A stretch of DNA of 64,000 nt. Origin: Macrocybe gigantea. Lineage: Eukaryota > Basidiomycota > Agaricomycetes > Agaricales > Callistosporiaceae. The notes under the pieces were generated by a model. The model saw only the letters and a program-made list of their open reading frames with translations, ran no database searches and was not told the origin of the DNA. This document shows positions 1 through 9,708 of the stretch, one piece after another. Position numbers and translations under genes: made by a program. The DNA lies in contig SJRY01000228.1 in the NCBI GenBank assembly GCA_011319805.1, forward strand, positions 1,116,001 to 1,180,000, in the 5' to 3' direction. Every line of letters starts with the position of its first letter. The first letter of the stretch is position 1.

Positions 1-1027
1 AGCCCTGCAATGCCACCTGGGCCGGCGTTCAAGTATTTGTACGTGCACCACACGGCGAAATCGACGTCCCAGTCATGTAAAGACAACGGTACGTTTCCGA
101 TGGCGTGGGCCAGATCCCAACCACAGATGCAACCCTAATATAAGCGAGTGAGCCGCAAACTTGAGGTCAACGGATCGGCCGCCGACCTTTTCTTTGGCTC
201 GCTTCGTCATTTTTTGCATCGGGAACCACTGTCCAGTGTAATATTGCACGCCGCTGAAAAGCACGAGGGCTGCCGATTCCCCTTCCTTATCGATGATGTC
301 CATGATATCCTCTTCGCGAAGTAGATATTCTCCTTCTCGCGGAGATACCTCGACGATGGTCGTTGCGGGATCATATCCGTGCGCAATCGCCTGAGACCTG
401 AAAGCATACTACATTACACAGTGACAAGTTAGCAGAGAGAAGCGAGCAGCAAAATAGACAAAAACCGCGCACCCGATCTGAAGGGAACGCTCTGGCCTCA
501 CAGATGATCTTGAAGCGTTCGGGGGTAGGCTTATAAAAGGAATCCATCATAAGGTGCAGATTGTTCGTCAGTGTGCCCATGCAGGCAACTTCCTTCTCTT
601 TGGCCCCTGTATATTACCTCAAAAGATAAGTTACTTCCTCTGGGAAAGGAAACGTCAAAGCTCAGGAAGCATGCTCAGCTCACCTACAAGCTCCGCAAGC
701 ATTGGCGTAACCGTATCGCAAAACTCTGTCCACGGCCTTCCACGAGGATGCGTAAAATGGCCGACAACGGCACTAGTGAGTAATACAGAAGCGCGTAGCG
801 CCTGGTTGGTAGTCTGACCACAAGACGTATAAAAATACAGCTCACTGGGAACCCCACGCATCCAGTTCCTCTTGAATCCGGGCACTAGACCTTTTGGATA
901 ACGGTCCAAGGGAATTACCGCAGAGGTAGGTGACTGTGCTTTCTAGAAATCTCGGATGAGAAACGGCAGACTGATGGTCCCAGGCATTGTCCAGATCCCT
1001 TACCGCTGTCGGTCCGCAGTTTTGCAT
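1..1027 (-). CDS. BNA5: Kynureninase (C-terminus beyond the window edge)
   Basis: PLP enzyme that cleaves 3-hydroxykynurenine to 3-hydroxyanthranilate in tryptophan-to-NAD synthesis. Exons read 1027-846, 772-684, 606-473, 408-187 and 134-1. Visible family blocks are [10 protein letters not shown] plus [63 protein letters not shown] and the PLP-lysine region [10 protein letters not shown] close to position 1. The start at 1027 is the only one in frame with exon 1 and has a stop just upstream. An ATG at 1100 opens a different frame and would need an impossibly small intron. About 306 residues are visible and the usual family length is 420-480, so the rest lies left of the window. It is divergent from kynurenine monooxygenase, its pathway partner. 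Confidence 0.93.
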
Positions 1028-1361
1028 TTATATCTTTGATTCTCGGTAAGATGAAGTCATTGCTGAGCGGAACGTCGAGCGGAACGCTGTCAGATGCCAT
1101 GAAAGCTCGCTGTTGGTTGAGGAAGAGGGTTGTGGATGTCGATGGGCGTCTTTTGCCATGACACAAATCCCTGGCGCAAGATCCGAGGTAGGGAGTCTGG
1201 ATCAGATTAGACTAGATTAGATTAGATTAGGTGAATAAGTTTATCTGGGACAAATGTCGGATGAAAAAAATGGCGACAGAAAAATTAGGCAGTCGGACAG
1301 CACAAGTTGCGAACGGGAATCCCAAAGCGGCATATCTATCTATTCTATCTATTCTGCTTCC
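1028..1361. promoter_or_regulatory. Divergent promoter between kynureninase and KMO
   Basis: This 334-bp spacer separates the two start codons and must hold both promoters. It contains the ATTAG repeat listed separately. In the KMO frame an upstream ATG at 1254 would add 36 residues of low-complexity Ser/Ile sequence with no family match. I therefore treat 1254-1361 as 5' leader, though the longer start is not excluded. No clear TATA box is seen. Confidence 0.5.
1203..1230. repeat. Short ATTAG tandem repeat
   Basis: About five near-perfect copies of AGATTAG/ATTAG lie in tandem, with one changed unit (ACTAG). They sit in the shared upstream region of the two kynurenine genes, 130-160 bp before the KMO start. 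A related run with GATAAG units lies at 20460-20490. The copy number is too low and the unit is wrong for a telomere. Confidence 0.7.
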
Positions 1362-3346
1362 ATGACCTCCAGCTCCCAGATGAGGAGGAAGGTAGTCATC
1401 GTCGGGGCTGGCCCTGTTGGATGCCTAGCGGCGATGAGCTTTGCGAAGCAAGGTTGGATCGTTGAGGTCTATGAAGGCCGTCCAGGTGCTTGATGATATC
1501 TCTTAAGAAGAGTCAGTGATTCACTCATACCTGCTTTCCCTGCCAGATATTCGACTCCCCTCTTCCAGAGCGGTGGCACAGCAAAGGTCGATAAATCTTG
1601 CCATTTCGAGCCGTGGAATCACGGCCCTTGAGACTGTTGACCCGGCCGCCACAGAGCGGTTTCTGACAACAGTCATTCCCATGCGCGGGCGTATGATTCA
1701 TGATATGAAAGGCGGCCTTGACAGTCAATTATACGACAGGGACGGACAGGTAACGGTGTTCTGTCATATGCCGAAGTCGCTGGCCATTCATTCGGTCTTC
1801 CCTCCCCTGGCCCATTGCCTTCCGACAGTGCATCAACTCCATCGACCGTGCACTGTTCAATGAAGACCTTTTGGAAGAAGCTTGCGCTTCGCATCACGTC
1901 CGCGTGTTCTTCAATCACAAAGTGACAGCTGCTGACTTTGACGAGAAATCACTTTCTGTGCGGAACACGGTCACAGGCCAAGAAATTTCTGTCGATTTCG
2001 ATTTCTGTATCGGTGCAGATGGCAGCTATTCAATAATAAGGAGGCAAATGATGAGAGTGGTCAGGTGAGCCACACAAGGGACCTGGTGCAATTGTGACCA
2101 TGTTTTCCTTCCTCGATTTTCTCATCCGCGAAATGTTGAATGAACCGCCAACCCGCCAGAATGGATTACCAGCAGGAATACATCAAGCACGAATACATAG
2201 AATTACGAATGCCGGCAGGCCGAGATGCTGATGGGAATCCGACGTTTCTGCTTGATCCCAATCATTTGCACATATGGCCTCGTCATTCTTTCATGCTCGT
2301 TGCACTTCCCAACAAGGTAATACAGTTACTGTTCGCCCTAGTTTCTGTTTGATTTATCCGCCTCATCGACGGCTCTTCTGGCAGGACAAGACATTCACCT
2401 GCACCCTGTTTGCGCCTAGCACAGAATTTGATCGCCTGCGTAGCGCCGAACTGTTCCTGTCCTGGTTCAGAGCACAGTTCTCTGATGCTTTGGAGATGAT
2501 TGGGGAGAAAGCGCTTCTAAGCGATTTTACACGGAACCCTAGGAGCCCATTGATATGCACCAAGGTGAGGTTCTTTAAACTTGATCGCGTTCAGCATGCA
2601 ATTCATACACGTGTTTTCGACCAGTCCAACCCATACCATTACAAAGACCGTGTTATTATTTTAGGGGATGCAGCACATTCCATGGTTCCATTTTACGGCC
2701 AAGGTTTGAACTGTGGCCTGGAAGATGTCAGGATATTGGCCATCATGTTGCTCCAAGAAGGGGTGGCTGGCTTCAAGGACACAGGCCGGACTAAACCCTC
2801 GCGGGACGTCGATGAGCGTCTCGCTCGTGCTCTCAAACGATACTCGGAGACTCGACACGACGATTTAATCGCCATCTGCGATCTAGCGATGGACAATTAG
2901 TAAGTAGAAACGTTATGCTACCGCCCACTCTGATCATTTTCTGATTATTCTGTTGTTCTTTCTTCATCATCATTCCTTGCCTTTTCGCATGTAGCGTTGA
3001 GATGCGCCATTCCGTCACAACGTTGAAGTATATTTTTAAGAAGACGGTAGACAATGTTCTCTATGCTTTAAGCTCAAGATCAGAGACTTCTCTTTCACAC
3101 CTCGGGCCGTTGCTATCTCGCGTGCCATACTCCCTGGGCGAACCAGGCGGATGGCTCCCGCTCTACACCATGGTCACCTTCCGTCCGGATATCAGCTACG
3201 CGATGGCGCGCAACAAGGCGGCGTGGCAGACGAGGCTGATGGAGGGGTGTTTATGGTTTGGCCTGTCTTTCGTCGGGGTTGCGGCCGTCTGGATGACAGG
3301 GCTGCCGTCGCGTTTCTGTAGACAGGCCCTAAGAATAAATCAATAA
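1362..3346 (+). CDS. BNA4: Kynurenine 3-monooxygenase
   Basis: FAD-dependent hydroxylase of the outer mitochondrial membrane, converting kynurenine to 3-hydroxykynurenine. Seven exons: 1362-1485, 1547-1749, 1829-2064, 2160-2316, 2385-2564, 2625-2899 and 2995-3346, giving 508 residues, normal for the family. The N-terminus has the Rossmann motif VVIVGAGPVGC, followed by RPDIR and RSINLAISSRG. The middle has IGADGSYSIIR, the substrate-binding block HLHIWPRHSFMLVALPNK, and the second FAD motif GDAAHSMVPFYGQG. The C-terminal exon has PLYTMVTF and then a hydrophobic segment near residue 485 that fits the membrane anchor. The start was chosen at MTSSSQMRRK just before the FAD fold. Confidence 0.95.
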
Positions 3347-3953
3347 ACAGGACAAGAAACGTCAAACTTTATTTTTCAGACTTTTCTTTTGTTCTCCAGA
3401 AGGGGGGATAAATTTTGGACGCATGCTGGCGGTGGAAAAATGTCGCAAACACGCCATCCAACTATCAACTTCGGCCAATCAGAAATTCGCTTCACAGATA
3501 CGGCGGGAATCTGTGCTATCGAAGTTCTTTTTCAACATGTGCACGCAACCAAGTCTTCGAAGTGGTCATCACCTGTTTGGCACGGGGCTCTCATCCCCTA
3601 ACGCTATGTTCGAATTTTTCACCAGTCGCCACAAGCTTTTTGTCATAAGAAAGCTGTTCTACAATTAGAGTAAGGTGAGGAGTACAAGAACGGGAAAGGA
3701 GGAAAAAAAAAGCGATAGAAAAACAGGCCAAAAACAAGAAGACTGTTCGTCGGTGCAGCATAAATACGTGGTGACAGCATTGCGGACGATAACAACAGGT
3801 GAACCAGGAGAAAATTTGGGCCCATACTGTAGATCCGAAAAAAAGGGAGAGGCGTGTCGTGCGAGTCGTGAGGTACGAGTGCAAGGGAGGAGCAAAAGCG
3901 AAGAAAGGTAATGCGGAAGCATTGAATTTGTTCGTTGGGTGTGAAAGGGGAGG
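3347..3953. other. Intergenic, convergent 3' region
   Basis: This 607-bp stretch lies between the 3' ends of KMO (+) and the AT-hook gene (-) and presumably holds both 3' UTRs. Open frames of 60-140 codons occur on both strands but lack splice support, recognisable motifs or sensible composition. A purine-rich run lies near 3700. I see no gene here. Confidence 0.5.
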
Positions 3954-4559
3954 CTAGTCGACGTGTTTTTTGGGTCTCCCCCGTTTCCTCTTCGCAATGG
4001 GTTCTGCGGGTTGGCTGCTAGATGTGCCTTCACCATCCTCTGGTTTGGGATTTTTTGGCGGACGACCGCGTTTCCGCTTCGGCGGAGGCTCGTCAAAGTC
4101 GTCGTCAGCTTTTTGCTGCGAAGGAGGGGGAATGCAATGGTTGGAGATTGTCGGAGATCAGATGGCTGGAAAAATTTCGTGACAAAATGTGGTTCGCACC
4201 TTCGGCGGTCGTCCTCTCTTTCGTTTGATGGTGGAGGAACCTGCAGCGGGGGCAGTGGATTGCTTCTTGTTCTTGCTGCCCTTTGGACGGCCTCGGCCTC
4301 GTTTCACAGGAACGTCGCCATCTGGCTGGACTGTTTCTAAAATCAAGTGGAAAAAAGGGGGGGAAGACGATAAAAAAGAGAGATATTAGCAAAGATCGTT
4401 CGCGGGTCGGGAGAGCGGTCGGGAAGGTGCGATCGAGCGATGAGGGAGGGGTGATTGCTTACCGCCCTCTGCGTCTCCGCCAGCCTGGGGATCGTCGAGT
4501 TCGTCGAACGGGCGTTTATCGTCTGGCTGGTCCTGATGCTGGGCGAGCGAGGCAGACAT
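3954..4559 (-). CDS. Small AT-hook DNA-binding protein (HMG-I/Y-like)
   Basis: A 131-residue, highly charged protein. Three exons: 4559-4463, 4336-4200 and 4115-3954. It carries four AT-hook cores: KRGRGRPKG near residue 43, KRKRGRPPK near residue 66, KRKRGRPPK near residue 90 and KRKRGRPKK at the extreme C-terminus. The linkers are acidic or Ser/Pro-rich. AT-hooks insert Arg-Gly-Arg into the minor groove of AT-rich DNA. The layout resembles animal HMGA, but this hook is common, so orthology is not implied. A nuclear architectural or chromatin role is inferred. The start (MSASLAQHQDQ) follows a clean upstream region. It is divergent from the YOS9-like gene 256 bp away. Confidence 0.85.
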
Positions 4560-4815
4560 TGTGCCAGGACGGAAGGCGGAGGAGCAAACGAGCGAAGGAA
4601 GAGGGGCAAAGTGCTGGGAGGGCCGGCTTTAATGACCAGGTTGGATGCCGAATATAGAAGAGTTGGAAAATGTATTATTATCGCTGTAATTTTCCCCCTG
4701 ATTTTTTTGGAGGGTCCCCCTCACGTAACACAAATATTCCGCCGATCTCTTTTTATTATTATTATTTTATTTTATCGCCGCGGACGGCGGAGTTCCAATT
4801 ACCTTCATCTCTGTA

Positions 4816-6620
4816 ATGCATCTTCTACGTGGCCTCGCCATCGCTCTCGTCGTCCCCGTCATCCTCGCCGCCCGCATCCATTCTCTTCCGGACGACCCCC
4901 ACGCTTTCCCAAAGTTCCGCGTCGCATTCCTTAATAGTCTTCCCGTCCTCAACGAAACCGCACAGCGCTGGCTGATCGACGGTCTACGTGGCGGCGAGCT
5001 CGAGTTTCTCGACCAGCCACGGAAGGACGATGTTTGGTCTGTCGCCCCGTCGCCCAAGGAGATTGACGGCGCGGCCCCGTCCCACGGCAGCATCTCCACG
5101 TCCAACGTGCATGGATTTCCATTTCTGCGTCCCAGAAGATTGACGGCATTGACGTGCTCTGTATTTACGTCCAGCCCCCAGCTCAAGAAGCCAGCCACAC
5201 CCTGCACCTGATGAAAATGGGCCCTAAGGACTCGTATCTGTGTCTGATACCCAAACCGCTGGATCACACCACATCCCTGCCGCAGGACGATCCAGCCGAA
5301 TCTGAACTGACACCGGCGCGGACGTGGTCCCTCTTGCAACCTCTGACTGGAACCTGTCTTTACGTACGCCTCTTTGTTCCTCCTTTGGAACCAAAGCGTC
5401 GATCGCTCACCAACAACAACAACATCCTTTTCAGCACCGGCAGGGCTGGTTTACCTATTCCTACTGTCACAATGAGGAAATCCGGCAGTTCAAGGAATTG
5501 ATCCCAACCCATCCTCATGTAGCAGGTAATTTCCGTCGTGTCTTTTCTTCCGAATTTGTCGCCTCTTTTTCCTTTCCATTTTGGAATTCCTTGTCCGTTT
5601 TGATCATGACCCTTGTTGTGACCCTGTCACTGTGCTTTCTTTCCATGCGTCCCGCGATTTTGACGCGTCCATTTTTCGGTCTGGAACTGATCGCGTCCAC
5701 CCTTGGATTATACAGGAACATACAAGCCAGAAGAAGACCCTGAGGTGGGTTTCGTCTTTTTTACCATCATTCGGTTAAGTTCAAATCGTCCTTTTGGTTA
5801 AATTCATAGTGGGAAGCATACACATTGGGCAAAGCCCCTAAACCGGAAGACGCACTTACCGTCGCAGAGCAGAATGCGCAGGCAGTCAATCTCGAACTTG
5901 CGCGCAACGCAGGCTCGCGATATCTCGTCCAGCGATGGGGTGATGGAACGATCTGCGACAAGACGGGCAAGCACCGCGAAGTAGAAGTTCAGGTTCGTCT
6001 CTCAAGGCCTCGTTCCTGACCGTCGACTCCAATGTGCAGCGAAACAGTTCCATTGTTCGATGACGATGACGGACACAATCCTCTTCGTAAAGGAAACCAA
6101 GACGTGTTCATATGTCCTCGTGATCAACACGCCACGTCTTTGTGGCGAGCCAGGGTTCAAATCACGACGTGACCTCGGGGAAGAAGCACAGATTCGGTGC
6201 CGTGAGGTCGTCGATGTCATGCCTGATGGAGTAGAGTTCAAGAAACTGCCTGATGCGGACCACCCACTCAAGCTGCCCCGACGCAAGCCCGTCTTGCCGC
6301 CACCCGTGAAGGACAGCGGCAAGAAGGAAAAAGGACCAGACGTGATGAAGGTGCTGGAGGCTTTTCTGGCGAACAAGGACTCTAAGCTGAAGCCGGGAAG
6401 TGTGTACGTGGACGGCCTCGACGAGGACGAGGAGATGGTCGTTGAGGTCATGAACGATGGTGAGATGGGTGAAGCAGAGTTGGAGGCAGCCAATAAGCTT
6501 GTGGAGATGTTCCGAGCCGTGGGCTTCGATGTTCGAGCAGAGGGACTAGTCGTGAAGAAGAAGGAAGGGAAGCAAAAATCCAATAAAGACCCTGATACAT
6601 CAACTCATGACGAGTTGTAG
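4816..6620 (+). CDS. YOS9: OS-9/Yos9 family ER lectin with HDEL
   Basis: ER-luminal lectin that reads trimmed mannose on misfolded glycoproteins for the Hrd1 ERAD complex. Exons: 4816-5106, 5136-5363, 5435-5525, 5716-5744, 5810-5992 and 6048-6620 (464 residues). The N-terminus is a signal peptide (LLRGLAIALVVPVILAA). The MRH domain shows SGTC-like LTGTCLYHRQGWFTYSYCHN, then VQRWGDGTICDKTG, VEVQFHCS, ETKTCSYVLVINTP and RLCGEPGF, with the paired cysteines and the W and E/Q sugar-binding residues. The last four residues are HDEL, the ER-retrieval signal. The first intron is uncertain: a 29-bp version (5107-5135) or a 95-bp version (5041-5135) both keep frame. The fourth intron is long for this window (190 bp). 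Confidence 0.9.
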
Positions 6621-7177
6621 ATCCCATATTGTGCTGTCGGCGTTCAGGTGCATCTAGACGTGCTTGTATAATTCAAAAAAAAATTTTTGGCGGTTCTTTC
6701 CGAGTGCGTGAAGCCAGCCACATAAATATATATGTCAGATGATAGGGATTAGTACAATTTTGGTCTAAACTGTAGCCATGAGGATAATATATATATTACG
6801 GACAACGGTTGAGGAGAAATTTACCAAAGCGAGGGGTGGGCAGAAGGAAGAAAGGAGCCCATCGTCCACTTTTCGTGCTTTCGTACATTCATATTAGAAC
6901 ATTGAAACGTAGCGTCCAGGTCCACCGGTCTTTTGAAGAAAGCCGCGTGCGACATGACGTTGAAGAGCAAAAGGCGGTGTCGGCAAACGAAAAAAAAAAA
7001 AAAAAAGAAGGAAGAGGAGAGAAAAGGGAACAATAGATAAGACGTTTGTGGTGTCATGACTACGTTGTCGAAACAAAAGGAGACAAGAATCATTTCGGAC
7101 ATATGAACAGAGAGACTTTGTTTGCATGAGTGAGCCGTCGTCAACGTCGAGAGGGCGGAGGAGCCGATGTCGTGCGA
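6621..7177. other. Intergenic, convergent 3' region
   Basis: This 557-bp stretch lies between the YOS9-like stop and the kinase stop. It is AT-rich near 6720-6800, with TATATA runs, and has an A-tract of about 16-18 bases near 6990-7007. An open frame on the minus strand is mostly the antisense of the A-tract region (runs of Phe) and is not credible. No gene is seen. Confidence 0.5.
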
Positions 7178-9637
7178 TTAAAAGAACCTGCGTTTACTTG
7201 GCTTCTTTTCGTCGACGGGGACCTTGGTGTGCGGGTGGTCAGGTATGGCGCCGGGCCGTGAGCAAGGCACAATGCCTCGAAGCCATTCGTCGCCATCGTC
7301 TTCGTCCTCCGGCTCCCAGTCATCGTGATCCACACAGCGACCGCCCGGTGGCGTCTCGACGCCGGAGGAGGAGGACGAAACGATCGAGGCGCCCTCTGTG
7401 CCGGGTCCGACGCGACCATCTCGCACGCAGCCGCAGAGGAGAACGCTGATCTTGCCCTTGCCCTTGAGGAGGTCAGTGAGCGTGCAGCGCGAGGACGGCT
7501 CGACAAAGAGCATGCGGCGGAGCGCCGGACGCGTCTCGCGCGGCAAGAGGCGGAAGATGGACTCGGCGCCGCCGCCGTGGAAAGTCGTTACACTGTCAGT
7601 GCGCTGGCGCTGCTTGCCCTCTGCGATCTGCACCGGCCTGAGGACCTTGTTCTCGGGCGCCTTTGGTTTCGTTGGCGATGGAGCAGGTGCGGCAGCCGTC
7701 GCTTGCTCCCGGACGGTCAAGGTGAGCGGTTCATGGATGGACAGGGCTATGTGCGGCGCCTCGTCGATGTAAGGTTTGGGAATGGGGCTCGAAGGCAGCG
7801 ACTCTGTGGACTGGCCGGGGCGGGAAAAGATGAGGACGGAGGGATCCATGTCACGCTCGTTCTCCGGACGGCGGATGGTGCTGCTGCTCATCACAGGGAG
7901 GGTTGCCATGCTGCGTGAGGTGATGCCGTGGGTGGAGAGAGACTCTTCGAAACGAGCGTTCAAGGCCTCGTCGACGGAGAGGTGGTTGTTCGGCTTGGCG
8001 GTGGGAGTCGTGAGAGGAGAAGCAGCAGCGTCGGCAGGTCGGCTGGCGAGTCGGGAGGGCGGATCGGTGATGGCCGTGGATTCGGAGGCGCCATCGGAGG
8101 AGGTGAGGATAGAGGTGGTCTCAGAAGAATTGGTGGTGCTAGAGGCATGCTCTTCGTGGTCGTGAGGATGGGAGCGCTGCCGCTGATGCCGAGCCTTTGC
8201 GCCTTGGTGACAACCGGCGCTGGACGGGCGAGGCGGGACGGCTTGCTTGTTCGGGACGTCGAGAGAAACGGGCAAGGTGGCACCGCGGACGGGCGGTTTT
8301 CGAGTCTGAGTGGGTTCTTCTGACTCCTTGGAGGGCTTGGATGGCGGCTTTTCTGACAGGTCTGGGTGGGCCTTTACGAACGCGCGGAAGGAGGGATCGG
8401 TCTTTGGATCTGGGATCTTCCAAGGGAAGCGCCTGAGGATCATGCACATGAAAATGATGGCTACGCTCCAGACATCTGTTTTTCTGGGGTCGTAGGACTC
8501 GCTGGAGAGAACCTCTGGTGCGAGATAAGGATCACTTCCGACGACGCCAGTGGCGGGTGTGTGAGCCTTTCCTGGGTAGTGGAAAACGGTTGCAGTGCCA
8601 AAGTCGATGATTTTGACGATATTGTCGACGGTCATGACGCAGTTGTCAAGTTTGAGGTCGCGGTGGGCAAGGCCAATCTCGTGGAGGTACTCTACGCCGT
8701 CGCAAATTTGGCGAAAGACGCAGTAAATCTCGGGACGGCACATTTTACCGGTCATGACGACGCTGAAGAGATCGTAGGGCGCATATTCCATGACCTTTTC
8801 GAGACGAGTGTCGGTAAAACGGGAAAAAAAAAAAGGGGGGGAAGATGGGAGGGGGGGAAGGAGGCGTGACGTCGCTAATTTAAGACTCACCTCGTAGTAA
8901 TGGCCGTGGTCGGAAATGATGTCGACGGTCTCGATGATGTTGGGATGCTTGAGCGTGGATCCGACGCAAAACTCTGCAGTGACCTTTTTCTGGTACTCCT
9001 TCTCAGATTCGCCGACGCGTTTAGGACGAAACTCTTTGACTGCATAAACGCATCCGCCGTGCTTTGCGCTAGACTTGATGAGTCTGACTGTGCCTCCTGC
9101 ACCACTGCCGAGGACCCTGCCCATTTTGCCATACTTTTTGGACAGGTGGGCCTGGGTGATGACGCCTCGGAGGTTTGTCATGGAGGGGGTTGCCAACCCA
9201 GACGCCCTCGGAGAGGGAGGCTGAGGCTGAGATGGAGAGTGGTGGTGAGGGTGATGAAGGTAGTGGTGGTGGTGGTGGTGGTCGGACTCGTTGCTGGAGA
9301 GGGGCGGGGAGGGTGTTCTGTCCTTGCTCTGTTTGATGGCGTGCTTGTCCTTGCGAACAAAGGCGGGGAAGCGGTCAGGGCGAGGAGGAGAAGAGGGCGA
9401 ACCGGGCTCGGGTTGGTGGTGATGGCGGGGAGAGACGGGGGCGGTGTGGTGGTGGGGGTGGTGATGAGGAATATGATGATTTAGGAAGCGTTTGAGATCA
9501 TGAAGAGGGCCGTGTTTGAATGCCTCTGGAGAGGAAGACCTTCTTACAGGCTGAGGAGCAGCCATTGTCTGGAGAGAGATGGATTGAGAGAGGAGTTCGG
9601 ACAGACTGCGGCTGGACAGCATCGCGGGCGTGACCAC
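7178..9637 (-). CDS. Ser/Thr protein kinase, Hal4/Sat4-Hal5-Npr1 type
   Basis: Fungal-specific kinase family that controls the stability and traffic of plasma-membrane transporters. Two exons, 9637-8891 and 8794-7178 (787 residues); the 96-bp intron has no stop and keeps frame if retained. A disordered N-terminus of about 170 residues carries long His runs ([14 protein letters not shown]). The kinase domain starts near residue 180: [10 protein letters not shown] loop, YAVKEF lysine, HRDLKLDN catalytic loop, DFG in KIIDFGTA, and YLAPEV. A disordered Ser/Pro insert of about 200 residues follows the catalytic core, then a conserved tail with [15 protein letters not shown] and a Lys/Arg-rich end KRRFF. 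Spliced EYAPYDLF is typical of the family. Which transporter it serves cannot be told. Confidence 0.92.
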   Translation of the reverse strand: MVTPAMLSSRSLSELLSQSISLQTMAAPQPVRRSSSPEAFKHGPLHDLKRFLNHHIPHHHPHHHTAPVSPRHHHQPEPGSPSSPPRPDRFPAFVRKDKHAIKQSKDRTPSPPLSSNESDHHHHHHYLHHPHHHSPSQPQPPSPRASGLATPSMTNLRGVITQAHLSKKYGKMGRVLGSGAGGTVRLIKSSAKHGGCVYAVKEFRPKRVGESEKEYQKKVTAEFCVGSTLKHPNIIETVDIISDHGHYYEVSLKLATSRLLPPLPSSPPFFFSRFTDTRLEKVMEYAPYDLFSVVMTGKMCRPEIYCVFRQICDGVEYLHEIGLAHRDLKLDNCVMTVDNIVKIIDFGTATVFHYPGKAHTPATGVVGSDPYLAPEVLSSESYDPRKTDVWSVAIIFMCMILRRFPWKIPDPKTDPSFRAFVKAHPDLSEKPPSKPSKESEEPTQTRKPPVRGATLPVSLDVPNKQAVPPRPSSAGCHQGAKARHQRQRSHPHDHEEHASSTTNSSETTSILTSSDGASESTAITDPPSRLASRPADAAASPLTTPTAKPNNHLSVDEALNARFEESLSTHGITSRSMATLPVMSSSTIRRPENERDMDPSVLIFSRPGQSTESLPSSPIPKPYIDEAPHIALSIHEPLTLTVREQATAAAPAPSPTKPKAPENKVLRPVQIAEGKQRQRTDSVTTFHGGGAESIFRLLPRETRPALRRMLFVEPSSRCTLTDLLKGKGKISVLLCGCVRDGRVGPGTEGASIVSSSSSGVETPPGGRCVDHDDWEPEDEDDGDEWLRGIVPCSRPGAIPDHPHTKVPVDEKKPSKRRFF

Positions 9638-9708
9638 CCAAAAACTATATTATTATTTATTTAAAATCACTTTTGACTAATCGGCTCCATTCCCGCCAAG
9701 ACTCGAAC

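Noticed and set aside
1028..1100. An upstream ATG at 1100 as the kynureninase start
   Set aside because: It is in another phase and there is no room for an intron before the conserved region; the ATG at 1027 fits.
1203..1230. Telomere-like repeat
   Set aside because: The unit is ATTAG, not TTAGGG, only about five copies, and it sits between two ordinary genes.
3963..4340. A 125-codon plus-strand frame opposite the AT-hook gene
   Set aside because: It is the complement of the Arg/Gly/Pro AT-hook exons; the minus-strand model has consistent introns and four hooks.
6145..6175. A tRNA B-box-like string (GGTTCAAATC)
   Set aside because: It lies inside the conserved RLCGEPGFKSR coding segment of the YOS9-like exon, with no A-box or cloverleaf around it.
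9240..9290. Possible CRISPR or minisatellite from regular GTG/GAT triplets
   Set aside because: The triplets are histidine codons of the kinase read on the other strand; there are no spacers.
7325..9484. Long plus-strand open frames (up to 197 codons) opposite the kinase gene
   Set aside because: They are the antisense of Ser/Pro/His-rich codons; composition is Arg/Gly-rich without motifs, and the minus-strand kinase accounts for the region.
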